From NCBI RefSeq assembly GCF_009905375.1, contig NC_133657.1, positions 3,366,239 through 3,430,238 on the forward strand: a DNA stretch of 64,000 nt, in the 5' to 3' direction. Positions 35,581 through 48,384 of this stretch are shown here, piece after piece. The notes under the pieces are model-generated. The model saw nothing but the letters and a program-made list of their open reading frames with translations. It did no database searches and was not told the DNA's origin. The stretch's first letter is position 1. Each line of letters starts with the position of its first letter. Origin of the DNA: Apium graveolens. Its lineage: Eukaryota > Streptophyta > Magnoliopsida > Apiales > Apiaceae. The translations under genes were made by a program, and so were the position numbers.

Positions 35581-35883
35581 TTATATACTTTCTCAAATTA
35601 AAAAGCATAAATAAAAGATTAAACAATAAATATATGTAAGTGAATTTCAGCCGTTTAAGAATAAACTGTAAGTATTCTAAAAACTACCTTTAAAACAAAT
35701 ACATACGGCTGTATGTATGAGTATCAACGGTTAATACAATAGAATCAACGGCTGTGAAACACCTGAATCGACTGATGTGATATTTCAACGGATAAAGTAA
35801 ACTGTCATCCGTTGAAGAGCACTTCAGTTTTATCCGTTGACGGATAAAAATTTCCAGAAATGTATATGTCTTTCAACGGATAA

Positions 35884-36196
35884 AGAGTGAATGAATTTTC
35901 ATGAAAATTTCAAGTGAAAATATTAATTTTTCAATTTTATAAAAATACCGGAGCTGAGGTCGCGCAAGTAAAATTCCTTAGAAGTCGTGAGAGGAGCTAA
36001 CTTGTAAATTAAATATGTGAAGTGGACAATAAGGATTAAAGACTAAATCAAGTTTAATGACTATTTGCGCTCAAATAAAATGATGAGAGTAGGACGAGTC
36101 GCATTTAATGGTTATTAAATGTCGCGTATTTAATAAAGTAACGTTAAGTATAGTTAAAGTCTAACGGAATGATAATGTTCCTGTTTATAGATTTCC
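35884..36196. repeat. LTR-like flank left of family B
   Basis: Sequence unlike either Sirevirus family. It ends in ATTTCC directly before family B, and ATTTCC recurs at 55666-55671 after it, so this stretch and 55672 onward were one locus before family B inserted. Composition and style resemble a Ty3/gypsy LTR, but no ends were found. Confidence 0.4.
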
Positions 36197-37033
36197 TGTT
36201 GTGCAAGACATGCATGTACTATAACAAGACTAAGTCAAATTGACAACCCTGAGTAAGTTGTATGATAATCTAAGTTTGTATTTTGTATTGTAATACTTAA
36301 GTCTGTAAAAATGTAAATAGACTAGACTGGAGTATTTTTCCAGTAAACAGTCTCAAGCCTAAGAATAAGTTCTGGAAGAAGATCATGAAGATCATGCCTC
36401 AGAGAAAGTGTGAAGAAGCTTGGATTTGAATAAATCAGTTTTGTGAAAAATATTCTAAGTCAAGAAGTCTACAAGTCACAAATTAAGTGTTATAGAGAAG
36501 TCATTCGAGAACTCCAGAATGACTTATCGAGAAGTCAAGAAAAGCTACTAGAGAACTCATAGATATCGACAAGCCAAATTGAAGACATGAAGATTGGAGA
36601 TATAGACAAGTCATTTCTTCACTAGAGAACCCTGAGATATCGACAAATCAAAATATCACTAGAGATCTCTAAGATATCGATAAGTCAAAATATCACTAGA
36701 GATCTCTGAGATATCGATAAGTCTATTTGTCACTAGAGAACTCAGAGATATCAATAAGCCAAAATGAAGACATGAAGATAAGAGATCTCGACAAGCCAAA
36801 TTCTCTTATAGAGAACTCAGAGACTTCGATAAGTCAAACAACTATAGAGCAATTAGAGATCTCGATAAGTCATTATACTTATCGAGATGTTGAGTTCTCT
36901 ATATACCAAAATGGAGATCTCGAGATAAACTCAAAGTACAAAGTGCAGACTATTTAAATATCCAAGATTATCAATCACTGATTTGAAAAGTCTACAAAAG
37001 CAGCTTGAAGAGTACAAGATCAAAGGCTAAGAT
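36197..37033 (+). repeat. Left LTR of family B, first part
   Basis: It matches 54359-55200 closely. It carries a series of imperfect repeats with the core TATCGATAAGTC or TCTCGAGAAGTC and neighbours such as ACTAGAGAACTC. It stops at AAGAT (37029-37033), where the 8.5 kb copia element is inserted. Confidence 0.9.
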
Positions 37034-38709
37034 TGAAAGAGATGTGTCCTAAGTCCAATCATGTATGAGGATTTAGGAATAACTTTTATGTAATCTGTTT
37101 TGATTTCATGGATATTAATAAAAGACTTATTTTATTTTTATTACGGGCTCTATCTATTTTAAGTGTTTAAATAAGATATACCACAGTTTAGAGTAAAGCT
37201 TTTTATGGATTGTGATGAGATCATAATAATGAGACCTAAAAGATGATAACTCTAAACTTAAATAGTTCCTGGTCGTAGGATTACTAATTGGTAATTAATA
37301 ATCCGCAAAGATCGGTACATACTATGCTTGCTTCATTATGAAGGATGTATGTTCTCATAGACATTTGTGTGATGACACTATAGCTAGTATGTAGGTGCTT
37401 ATTATAGAATAAGTTCACTGAACATGACTCACACAGCTGAACAACTGATGGAGTTCACTCACGTGTCAGCAGTTGTTCACATAGTGATAGTTGTACAAGT
37501 ATCCTTAAACTTGAGGTCATCATAGTCATCTTGTGTACACTGAACTATGCTTTGGTTTAGTTCTTAGTCTCCAGGGACAATTATAAGGGCTCTACTGGGT
37601 ATAGAAATTTGTACACGAAGATAGTGTATGATCAATAAAGGATCTACCCCTTCCAGTGAAGGAAGAGAATGTTCAATGCTGATCCACTTATGCTAGTTCA
37701 GGAATCTCTAGCCAGAATGAATGAAATTAGAAAGGAGTTTCTAATTTACATTAAATAGAACTAAGCATAGTGAATGGGAAAGCAAATGATTAAATAAGAT
37801 AGGCTTGACACAAGTTCCATGCCTTGTATTTAATCGTGACATTGTAGGGTCAAAGGAATTGATTGTACGGTAACTACTCACTGAATAGGTTCTTGGTAGT
37901 CTAAGCAGTGAATTTGTATTATCCGGATAGTCGTGATATGCTGAGAAGTATCACTCACGATGTAGAATAAATATGATTAATTTATTAATTAATTGTATTT
38001 AATGAATTAGAGATTTTATATAAATAATGATAAAATAGTTTTATTATTATTTATTTCTACTACCGGCTTAATATTGAACCTATAGGGTCACACCATAAAA
38101 GAGAATGATTTAATGGTGGAGGAATTAATTAATAATGGCTGATAATTATTTATTTGTGAAATAAATAATTAATTAGCAAATTTAATAATTGATTAAATGG
38201 GATTTAATTAATTATAAATTAATTAAGAAAAGTTCTTAATATTATTAATTAAGAATTTAATTTTGGAAATTAAATAAAGTGAGAGAATTATTTCTAAAGT
38301 GTTCAGAAAAAGAATTAATAATTAAAAGGTGTTTTAATTATTAATTAATAGGTTAATAAAAATAAAGGGTTAATAGTAATAATATTTTATGGGAAAATTT
38401 TCAGCTGAAAATTTTGCCTATAAATATACTATTATAAACCCTTATTTTGCCTCAACCTAAAAATTTACAAAACCCTAATTCTCTCCAGCTCCTCCTCCTC
38501 CTGCTCCATTACATCAATTTCTTGGTGGATACCGGTGGAGTGCTTCACACTTGAGGAGCAGCTGCTAAGGATCTCTGCTCGTGATTCTTGGATCACTTTT
38601 AAAGGTTAGAACGATCCCTCGATTTAAATCATGATCTGTATGCGTATTATATGGATTTTATATCAAGAAAAATGTTTTACCATGCTTCCGTGATAGATAA
38701 AATCCTACA
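37034..38709 (+). repeat. 5' LTR of the nested copia element
   Basis: Direct repeat of 43866-45539. A TATA box (CTATAAATATAC, about 38419-38430) lies near the 3' part, as expected for an LTR promoter, followed by the transcript leader and the end ATCCTACA. Confidence 0.92.
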
Positions 38710-38710
38710 A

Positions 38711-40589
38711 TGGTATCAGAGCATAGGTTGTATGCATATAGATCTGTGATAAAAATTTCAGAATTTTATGTGCTTGTATGAATTAATTATGATTTTTACA
38801 AGTTATATCCTGGATTAATTATGACTGATTAGAAATTGTTTCTCAGAGTTATTTTGACTGTAGATCTGGGTTCTACAAGTGTTGTAGATCGTCTGAGTAT
38901 TTTTTCATAATTTTATGATGAATGGATTAATTATTATGATTTTTTGAAGTTGTTTTAATTAAATTCGTAATAAAATATATGTATATATATAATATGTTGT
39001 ATATATATATTATGTATTCTGCTGGTTATTAGTTATTAAAGAAGAGTACAAATGGTGATGAAGGCACGGCCTCCGATAAAGTCTAAAGGCGGCGGCGGCG
39101 ACTGTCAGAACAGGGGGGAGGACCGCGCGTGGGGCTCACACGCTCGTGTGTCACGCGCGACGCGTGTCAGACACGCGCGGGTCAACTGTCAGAACTGTGC
39201 TGATGTCATCAGATGATGTCAGCTTAGGGTTTGGGGCGCGTGAGGCGCATGTGCGCGTGGGGCGCGTGGAAGACAGTCAGACACGCGTCTGACAGCGCGT
39301 GTGCGCGTGGCGGTGCATGGCGGCGCGTGGCTTACCTTCTCGGGGAGCGTGTGGGCGCGTGGTTGGTCAGAATGGGGCGTACTTGGTGCCGTTGGATTCG
39401 TCTTTTCGAGACGCATCTAATGATATATATTATATTGTATTTTCTGAAATTATTTCGGACTGTTTATAGCTAACCGAAGTGTTTTAAAGCATGTTTTTAA
39501 CTATTTTAATTACTTTTAAATGCCTCATGTGATACATAGAGATGTATATTGCTTAGACTAATATGCTACATGATTTAGCATGCTTACCTTTACGTTTATT
39601 CATACTAATATATGTGATATATGCCTATGTTTACCATTGGATGATAGATTTAGGTGAACTTAATTAACATAAGGCGTTTGTTAGACAATCTAGTATAGTG
39701 AAACTGTTTCATGACCTTAATATAAATATTATGAATACGATCATGAGATTCTTGTGTTTATGAAACACGTAATTGAATATGAATTTTTAATATTGAGAAA
39801 AAGGATGATTCTGTCAACAACATATTTCTATCTGTAAGAAAGGGTTATTAAGTGACGCCTCTTGATAATGCTCCACCCGATCTGGGAATCATCTGATTAT
39901 CGATTATTGATTTGAAATATTTAATTTAAAAGGAAGAATCTCTTTATATTATGATTATGATTGTAACGTAATATAATCCCTCTAAAATTAAATAATATCA
40001 AGTAGTAATTGGCCAATGACACAACGGGCTTGTGTCGGTCATAGCCTTCCAACATGGTAGAAAGTGATTCTTATTTTTAAATCATTGTCATTTTGTGCTA
40101 CAGCCGAGGGCTTTGATTTCGAAATAAGAAATACTTGTCTATTACATAGAGATGTGTACATTGAATTAGAATCTAAAGGTTGTTACGTGCTACAACCGTG
40201 GGCCGTTGAAGACTGATTCAATTGTACAAAATGTTGGGTTAGACTTGACTTAGAATATTGAGTTTGTCGTGCTACAGCCGTGACTCAATTATTCAAGAGG
40301 CTAAAGTTTTATTAGGGAATAACATAAGATGTAATTGACAAGAGTTGTCTGCCTATTGAACATCACATGACGTTTTGTGCTACAGCCGAGGTTGTGTGAT
40401 GGAATGTAGGATCCCTATTCCCACTAGCATTATGAATGCTTAATTTTCACTTAGGGGTTGTATAAATTAGATAAACTAGTGGGAGCCACTTATGAATAAA
40501 GACCCGATTCATATAGTGTTTTGAAATGAAATTGAATATTTGCTAAGTGTTGTTATGTGTTTATCATTTACAGATTTACTATATTCGTC
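38711..40589 (+). other. PBS and long untranslated leader of the nested copia element
   Basis: It begins with TGGTATCAGAGC. About 1.9 kb separates it from the gag start. The leader holds a strongly GC-rich block (39085-39375) with many GCGCGTG/ACGCG motifs and, later, four spaced copies of GTGCTACAGCCG (40095-40390). The open frames here arise from the GC-rich repeats and are not taken as genes. Confidence 0.6.
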
Positions 40590-43500
40590 ATGTCTTCTGC
40601 ACTATCACTCCGGAGTATACTAGATGCTCACAAGTTGACTGATCCTAATTTAGCTGTTTGCTTTCACTGTAACAAGGTGGGGCACCGGAAGAGGAACTGC
40701 AAGGTTTACCTTACAGAATTGAAGAAGAAGAAGGGTAGTGAGACTACCGCTTCTGATTCAGTCATGTTCATGATCGAAGTTAATATGTCACTAGGTCAAA
40801 TTTCTACTTGGGTATTAGATACCGCCTGTGGTTCTCATATTTGCAATTCGTTGCAAGGACTAAAGGGAAGTAGGACTCTTGAAAAAGATGAGGTGATTCT
40901 ACGTATGGGCAATGGAGCAAGGGTTGCGGCCATATCTGTAGGATCATTTAGTTTACATATGCCTACGGGCTAGACCTATTATTCTGAATAATTGTTATTA
41001 CGTTCCCTCTATTGTGAGGAATATTGTTTCTATTCCTATGTCGGATTTGGATGGTTTTTCATTTATTATTAAGAATAATTAATGTTCTATTCTTAGAGAC
41101 AATGTTCTTTATGGACGTGGTATTTTAAATAATGGTCTGTATGTATGTGACGTAGAGCATGATTTACTTCAGATTGAACAAAATAATAAAAGAAAACGAG
41201 ATGATGAAAATCTGACCTATTTATGGCACTGTAGGCTAGGTCATATTAGTGAAAATAGACTGCGGACATTGCATAAGGAAGGGTTACTTGACCCCTTTGA
41301 TTTTGAATCATATCCTACATGCAAGTCTTGTCTATTGGGTAAAATGACCAAATCTCCATTTAGTGGACATGGAGAGAGGGCTGCAGATTTTCTAGGATTG
41401 GTACACACAGATGTATGTGGACCAATGTCTATGCAAGCCATGGGTGGATTTTCATACTTCATTACTTTCATAGATGATAGATCTAGATTCAGATATGTGT
41501 ATTTGATGAAACACAAGTCTGAAGCCTTTGAAAAGTTCAAAGAATATAAACATGAAGTGGAGAAACAAACCAAACACAGTATTATAACTCTTCGATCAGA
41601 TCGAGGTGGTGAATACTTGAAAGGAGAGTTTCTAGATTATCTCAAAGAAAATGGTATAGTCTCCCAGTGGACTCCTCCATATACTCCACAGTTGAATGGG
41701 GTATCTGAAAGGAGAAATCGAACTTTGTTAGACATGGTTCGGTCCATGATGAGCTATGCGAATCTTCCAGTATTCCTATGGGGTTATGCATTGGAAACCT
41801 CAACATATTTACTGAATAAGGTGCCTGCCAAATCTGTTCCTCAAACTTCATATGAGATATGAAAAGAAAGGAAACTGAGTCTTAAATACGTTAAGATTTG
41901 GGGATGTCCAGCTTATGTCAAGAAAGTTGACCGAGATAAGCTGGAATCTTGATCCGTAAAATGTAATTTTGTGGGATATCCTAAAGAGACTTTGGGGTAT
42001 TACTTTTACACCGATCATCGGGTGTTTGTCTCCAGACATGCTACCTTCTTGGAAAAGCAGTTTATTCTTGAAGGAAACAGTGGGAGCAAAATTGAACTTG
42101 ATGAAGTTCAAGAAGCACAAACTACTACGGATCAAGTGGAAACACCTGTTCAGACTGAACAACCTTCTGTGGAACAGCCCATTCGTAGGACAGGGAGAGT
42201 GTCTCGCCAACCTGAGAGGTATTATGGCCTTGTCATTGAGAATGGCAATGAGTTGTCAATCATTGATGATGACGACCCTGTGACCTATAATGAGGCTATG
42301 AGTAGTGTTGACTCAGAGAAATGGCATAGTGCCATGAAATCCGAAATGGAATCTATGTATACCAACCAAGTATGGAATCTGGTTGAGGCGCCTGAAGGTG
42401 TTAAGCCTATTGGGTGCAAGTGGGTATACAAAAGAAAGAATGGAGCAGATGGCCATGTGGAGACCTATAAGGCTAGGCTCGTGGCAAAAGGATTCAAACA
42501 AAGGCAAGGGATTGACTTTGATGAAACTTTTTCGCCTGTAGCCCTGTTAAAATCAATTCGGATTTTGCTTGCGATCGCTGCTTACTACGACTATGAGATT
42601 TGGCAAATAGACGTGAAAATGGCCTTCCTCGATGGGGAACTTGAGGAGGAAGTGTATATGACACAGCCAGAGGGTTTTATTTTCAAGGGAAATGAACACC
42701 TAGTGTGTAAGCTGCTGCGAACCATATATGGTTTAAGGCAAGCTTCTCGTAGATGGAACATCCGTTTTGATGAGACAATCAAAGAGTTTGGTTTTATCAA
42801 AAACATAGATGAACCATGTGTCTACAAGAAGGTTAGTGGGAGCACGGTAACATTTCTTGTATTGTATGTAGATGACATACTTCTTATAGGAAATGATATA
42901 CCGATGTTGTAATCAGTCAAAGTATGGCTATCAAAGAACTTCACCATGAAGGACTTGGGAGAAGCATCCTACATTCTCGGTATGAAGATCTATAGAGATA
43001 GATCTAGAAGAATGATAGGTCTTACCCAGGGTACATACATCCAGAAAGTGCTTAAAAGGTTTAGCATGGAAAAATCCAAAAGAGGTCTCATACCGATGAA
43101 CCATGGAGTGTCCCTTTCCGAAAAAATGTCTCCTAAGACACCTGATGAAAGAGAGCGTATGAGTAAGATTCCTTATGCTTCAGCAATAGGATCTATCATG
43201 TATGCGATGTTGTGTACAAGGCCTGATGTTGCTTATTCAATTAGTGTGACGAGCATATATCAGTCCAATTCAGGTAAAGACCACTGGAAAGCAATGAAAA
43301 ACATCCTTAAGTACTTGCGAAGGACTCATGACATTTTTCTTATTTTTGGTGGTGAATCTGAGTTAAAAATAGAGGGTTATACTGACTCTAGTTTTCAATC
43401 AGAAAGTGATAGCAAATCCATGTCAGGGTACGTGTTTACTCTGAATGGTGGTGCGATTAGTTGGAAGAGTTCCAAATAGTCTACAACGGCTGACTCCACA

Positions 43501-43851
43501 GCGGAAGCAGAATATATAGATGCAAGTGAGGCTGCAAAAGAAGCCGTTTGGATGAGGAAATTTGTTTCTGAGTTGGGAGTTGTTCCTAGCGTTGAACAGC
43601 CTATTGTGTTGTATTGTGATAACAACGCAACAATAGAACAAGCTAAGGAACCTATGTCTCATAAAAATTCCAAACATGTCCTGCGGCGCTTTCATCTGAT
43701 TAGGGAGATTGTTGAAAGAGGAGATGTCAACGTCGAGAGAGTTGACACACATAACAACATAGCATACCCTTTAACAAAGCCACTTTCTCAAAGTCACTTT
43801 GATCGTCATAAAGACAAGATGGGTATTAGATACCAGAGTGATTGGCTTTAG
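40590..43851 (+). pseudogene. gag-pol remnant of the nested copia element
   Basis: The start MSSALSLRSILDAHKLTDPN is fused directly to the zinc knuckle CFHCNKVGHRKRNC, so most of gag is deleted. Protease reads VLDTACGSHIC. A frameshift near 40971 and stops near 41081, 41860, 41950, 42910 and 43478 follow. Still readable are integrase (LWHCRLGH, VHTDVCGPM, RSDRGGEYL, YTPQLNGVSERRNR), RT (QIDVKMAFLDGEL, YVDDILLIG) and RNase H ([11 protein letters not shown]), ending YPLTKPL and MGIRYQSDWL. Domain order integrase-RT-RNase H is that of Ty1/copia. It cannot encode a working polyprotein. Confidence 0.92.
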
Positions 43852-43865
43852 TACAAGTGGGAGAT

Positions 43866-45539
43866 TGAAAGAGATGTGTCCTAAGTCCAATCATGTATGA
43901 GGATTTAGGAATAACTTTTATGTAATCTGTTTTGATTTCATTGATATTAATAAAAGACTTTTTTGTTTTTATTACGAGCTCTATCTATTTTAAGTGTTTA
44001 AATAAGATATACCACAGTTTAGAGTAAAGTTTTTTATGGATTGTGATGAGATCATAATAATGAGACCTAAAAGATGATAACTCTAAACTTAAATAGTTAC
44101 TGGTCGTAGGATTACTAACTGGTAATTAATAATCCGCAAAGATCGGTACATACTATGCTTGCTTCATTACGAAGGATGTCTGTTCTCATAGACATTTGTG
44201 TGGTGACACTATAGCTAGTATGTGGGTGCTTATTATAGAATAAGTTCACTAAACATGATTCACACAGCTGAACAACTGATGGAGTTCACTCACGTGTCAG
44301 CAGTTGTTCACATAATGATAGTTGTACAAGTATCCTTAGACTTGAGGTCATCATAGTCACCTTGTGTACACTGAACTATACTTTGGTTTAGTTCTTAGTC
44401 TCCAGGGACAATTATAAGGGCTCTACTGGGTATAGGAATTTGTACACGAAGATAGTGTATGATCAATAAAGGATCTACCCCTTCCAGTGAAGGAAGAGAA
44501 TGTTCAATGATGATCCACTTATGCTAGTTCAGGAATCTCTGGCCAGAGTGAATGAAATTAGAAAGGAGTTTCTAATTTACATTAAATAAAACTAAGCATA
44601 GTGAATGGGAAAGCAAATGATTAAATAAGATAGACTTGATACAAGTTCCATGCCTTATATTTAATCGTGACATTGCAGGGTAGAAGGAATTGATTATACG
44701 GTAACTACTCAATGAATAGGTTCTTGGTATTCTAAGCAGTGAATTCGTATTATCCGGATAGTCGCGATATGCTGATAAGTATCCCTCACGATGTAGAATA
44801 AATATGATTAATTTATTAATTAATCGTATTCAATGAATTAGAGATTTTATATAAATAATGATAAAATAGTTTTATTATTATTTATTTCTACTACCGGCTT
44901 AATATTGAACCTACATGGTCACACCATAAAAGAGAATGATTTAATGGTGGATGAATTAATTAATAATGGCTGGTAATTATTTATTTATGAAATAAATAAT
45001 TAATTAGCAAATTTAATAATTGATTAAATGGGATTTAATTAATTATAAATTAATTAAGAAAAGTTCTTAATATTATTAATTAAGAATTTAATTTTGAAAA
45101 TTAAATAATGTGAGAGAATTATTTCTAAAGTGTTTAGAAAAAAGGATTAATAATTAAAAGGTGTTTTAATTATTAATTAATAGGTTAATAAAAATAAAGG
45201 GTTAATAATAATAATATTTTATGGGAAAATTTTTAGCTGAAAATTTTGCCTATAAATATACTATTATAAACCCTTATTTTGCCCCAACCTAAAAATTTAC
45301 AAAACCCTAATTCTCTCCACCTCCTCCTCCACCTCCGTTACATCGATTTCTTGGTGGATACTGGTGGAGTGCTTCACACTTGAGGAGCATCTGCTAAGGA
45401 TCTCCGCTCGTGGTTCTTGGATCGCTTTTAAAGGTTAGAAACGATCCCTCGATTTAAATCATGATCTGTATGCGTATTATATGGATTTTATATCAAGAAA
45501 AATGTTTTACCATGCTTCCGTGATAGATAAAATCCTACA
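43866..45539 (+). repeat. 3' LTR of the nested copia element
   Basis: Direct repeat of 37034-38709 with scattered substitutions and small indels. It is followed by AAGAT, the target duplication, and then by the rest of the family B LTR. Confidence 0.92.
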
Positions 45540-45544
45540 AAGAT

Positions 45545-45994
45545 TAACTGGCAAAGTAAAGTCATAGGCTGCATGGTTTACAAAGATACACTAAGCCAGA
45601 AATAGAAAGATTTGGTTATCCAAAAGTAGGGTTTAGTACATGCTGTTGCATGTTGTGTAAAAAACAGTGTTTACTGTTCTATAAAGTAAACACTGGATGC
45701 TTTGTTTTAGGTGTAACAAATAGATCTGAAAAATTCTTGTAACTCTCAAGAGAGAAGTTGAGTTCTTAACATACTAAGAACCCAGAAATTTGTAGCAAAA
45801 CCCTAGCTTGATTTTAATATAAAATTAAGTGAGTTTTGAAAGATAAGTGTGTTCATGTGTATGTTTTAATTATTCTGTTAAAACACATTTTCTCTACAAT
45901 ACAGATTACTTTGTTCACCATTCTTAAAAGTTCTAAAAACCATTAAAATTGTCCAAAACACATTCACCCCCTGTGTTGTATTCATTACCCAACA
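45545..45994 (+). repeat. Left LTR of family B, second part
   Basis: It continues the LTR interrupted at 37033 and matches 55215-55665. It ends CCCAACA just before the PBS-like TGATATCAGAGC, giving the TGTTG/CAACA ends typical of these elements. Confidence 0.88.
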
Positions 45995-46045
45995 AGTGAT
46001 ATCAGAGCAAAATCTGAAAGCAAACAGATTAAAGATCTTGGAAGA

Positions 46046-46830
46046 ATGAATACACAGAAACTTAGCAGTATCAAAATCCCCACCTTTGACAGATCTAACT
46101 ATACACTATGGAAAAAGAAAATGTTGTTGTTCATTAGAATGGCCAATCCACTATACATTCAGATCCTCAAGAATGGGCCCTTCACTCCTATGGTAAGAGT
46201 TGAGGACTCTCTAGATGGAGACATGGTCACTCCAGCACATTATGCTCCTAAAGATCCTTCAAAATACACTGAACCTGAAAAGGAAAAAGTCTCTCTGGAC
46301 AGTAGCTTGCAACTGATCTTAATTGAGTCACTTGACAATGTAATGTACAATAATATTATCAACTGTGACACAACCAAACAATTCTGGGAGAAAATATAGA
46401 TCTTATGTGAAGGAACAGAGGAGGTTAGGTCAAACTAAAGGAGGATTCTTGTTTCTCAGTATGAGGGGTTTATGGCTAAACTAAAAGAAGGAATCACTGA
46501 AGTTTTTTAAAGGTTCAATAAATTGATAAATGACTTGCAGCTACATGATGAATATTATAAGGCTGAGGAGGTTAACTTAAAGTTTGTGCTAGCCCTTCCT
46601 GATCATCTTGAACAGAAAAAATCAGCCATTAGAGAAGAAAGAGATTTGAGCAGAATAACTTTGGAAGTTCTATATGGAATCTTGAAACTTATGAACTTGA
46701 AATGATGCAAAAAAAGTCATTGAAAGCACATCATGGTCATATTGTTGATGGTTCAAGTGCTTTAATTGTAAATGACAGAGAAGAAATTGAAGATGAGCAA
46801 GATGATCAAGTTTCAGTTGATCAAGCTAGG
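46046..46830 (+). pseudogene. gag remnant of family B
   Basis: It starts MNTQKLSSIKIPTFDRSNYT, a UBN2-type gag N-terminus, and resembles family A gag in the CEGTEEV and LEVLYGILK segments. In-frame stops lie near 46399, 46436 and 46510, and there is a shift near 46700. It is cut at 46830 by an unrelated ACCGAA-rich sequence, so the zinc knuckle and everything up to the post-pol spacer are missing. Confidence 0.85.
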
Positions 46831-48065
46831 GTTGTGCATTCGGTTAAAACCGAACCGAACCGATTTTTTTTCCAGTTAACCGAAACCGAATTGCCAGAAA
46901 AATAGCTACCGAAAACCGAACCGAAATTTATTCGGTTTGAAACCGAAACCGAAATAAATTATTCGGTTATTACCGAAACCGAAGTATAAAACCGAATTTA
47001 AAAAGAAAAGTCTAAATTGGCCAAAAAACAATCACAAAATTTAAGTTTACAAGCAGGCATCAGCAATTTAAAACAAATAGACAGAAATTTAAGTTTTTGA
47101 TGCTTCATAACACAAGTTTGCATTCAAAACCTAACAACTTGGTTAATATAAAATGAGTCTAATACATAAATAAAATGAAATGCTTGGAAGGTGATGAAAC
47201 TGGAATCTGCTACTCCAGTCCAGACTCCAGACTTCAAACTCTAGAGACCAGAGCTCCTGCACACTGCACACTGCATTCTTCCCCGTCAATCTTATGTGAT
47301 GCTCCTATGATTCTGCATTTTTGTCACATACTGCATTGCTGCTGCAAGCCTGTAATAAGTCAAGGATAAAATATAAAGAATTAGATTAGACCATAGAGAT
47401 AGAACATATAATTAAGTTTAACTGATCTGAAAGATGATCACTAATTCTTTATGTCTATAGTTTCATCCTTTTATAAAATTCTGTATCTAGTACAAGTCCT
47501 AATAACTGCAATTATTTTCTTATTCTCCAGAAGATAATAAAAATGATACTGTCAAAAGTATCCTTATAAATTATAATGTCTAATATAAGGCCAAGAGCAG
47601 CTGAGAATGGTCTTACAAACCAAACCGCGATAATAGAAAGATGCCAAATATAATTGGTTTCTAAATGGCAGAAACCACAGAGATAAACAACCTGAACATC
47701 TAAACAAAGATGTTTCTGACTTTCTATAACAACCAAGGGAAAGTAAAACAGTTATACCATAAATATTCATCAATCATCACGTCTAGTATAACAAGAAAAC
47801 CAAACTACCACTCTACCAGAGTGCTTTAGTCCACTATAAATTCAAAAAGCAAGAGCATGCACACAGTCACAGACTATAAATTCCTCCGTTTGACAATGTT
47901 GAGTCAGAGATGTTTTTAACTTTCTGCAACGAGGGAAACTGGCAGCAAAGTTTCTGGTAGAAAGAATTCAGCCTTCGAGAAATATTTTTCTAGAATTCAC
48001 GCCTTGTGCATATTTTTATCAAAAAAATAAATAATATCTGCTGCAATGGTTCAGAAGAACCAAGA
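46831..48065. mobile_element. Unassigned insertion or replacement with ACCGAA-rich end
   Basis: Starting at 46831 the sequence leaves gag. At about 46840-46996 it has many ACCGAA/TTCGGTT motifs in both senses, as in the subterminal parts of hAT- or MULE-like plant transposons. The following kilobase is non-coding and AT-rich; no transposase frame or matching second end was found. It stands where family B pol should be, so a deletion accompanied the insertion. Borders on the right are approximate. Confidence 0.45.
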
Positions 48066-48384
48066 GATATTTGTTAACTCACAGAGTTCTCTACAAGTAT
48101 AATTTTAGACTTATAAATAACTCAGAATTAAAATAATTTAATCCAATAAATTATTTTGGTAAAATACTTTTGGCAAAATTATTCTGATTTTATTTTGATT
48201 TATTCAAATAAAAATGGGAAACAATTCAGTCCATTTTGGACAAACTGGGTATTTATTAGACATCCCGATAAGCTTTTTTTTAGTTCTCTAAAAGAATAAA
48301 ACAAAATAACTTATCGATATGTCTTTCACTTTTCAAAATGACTTCTCGATAGATAAATCCCAAACGTCTATTTTTGAGTTCTCG
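48066..48384 (+). other. Family B spacer upstream of the post-pol ORF
   Basis: Non-coding. It carries several copies of the family B motif (CCGATAAG, ACTTATCGATA, CTTCTCGATAG). It is the positional counterpart of the motif-bearing pol/post-pol spacer in family A. Confidence 0.55.

Larger units (their letters stand above)
30751..35883 (-). mobile_element. Family A copy 2, truncated (PPT, post-pol ORF and part of the spacer)
   Basis: It matches 18594-23727 of copy 1 at roughly 99 percent by eye, in the same orientation, sharing the LTR at 29704-30750. Homology stops abruptly at 35883 inside the pol/post-pol spacer, right after a TTTCAACGGATAA motif. gag, pol and the 5' LTR are missing. The layout fits unequal recombination between LTRs followed by truncation; an assembly collapse is also possible. 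Confidence 0.85.
37034..45539 (+). mobile_element. Ty1/copia element nested in the family B LTR (8.5 kb)
   Basis: LTRs of 1,676 bp (37034-38709) and 1,674 bp (43866-45539) begin TGAAAGAGATG and end ATCCTACA. The target duplication AAGAT is at 37029-37033 and 45540-45544. PBS TGGTATCAGAGC lies at 38711-38722 and a PPT (AAGTGGGAGAT) at about 43855-43865. The interior has a long leader and a gag-pol remnant with several stops. The LTRs differ at many positions, so it is older than family A but younger than family B, into which it inserted. The lineage within copia was not assigned. Confidence 0.94.

Noticed and set aside
39219..39473. Arg/Ala-rich frames in the GC-rich leader
   Set aside because: Both strands give low-complexity proteins from GCGCGTG repeats; there is no family resemblance and the place is untranslated leader.
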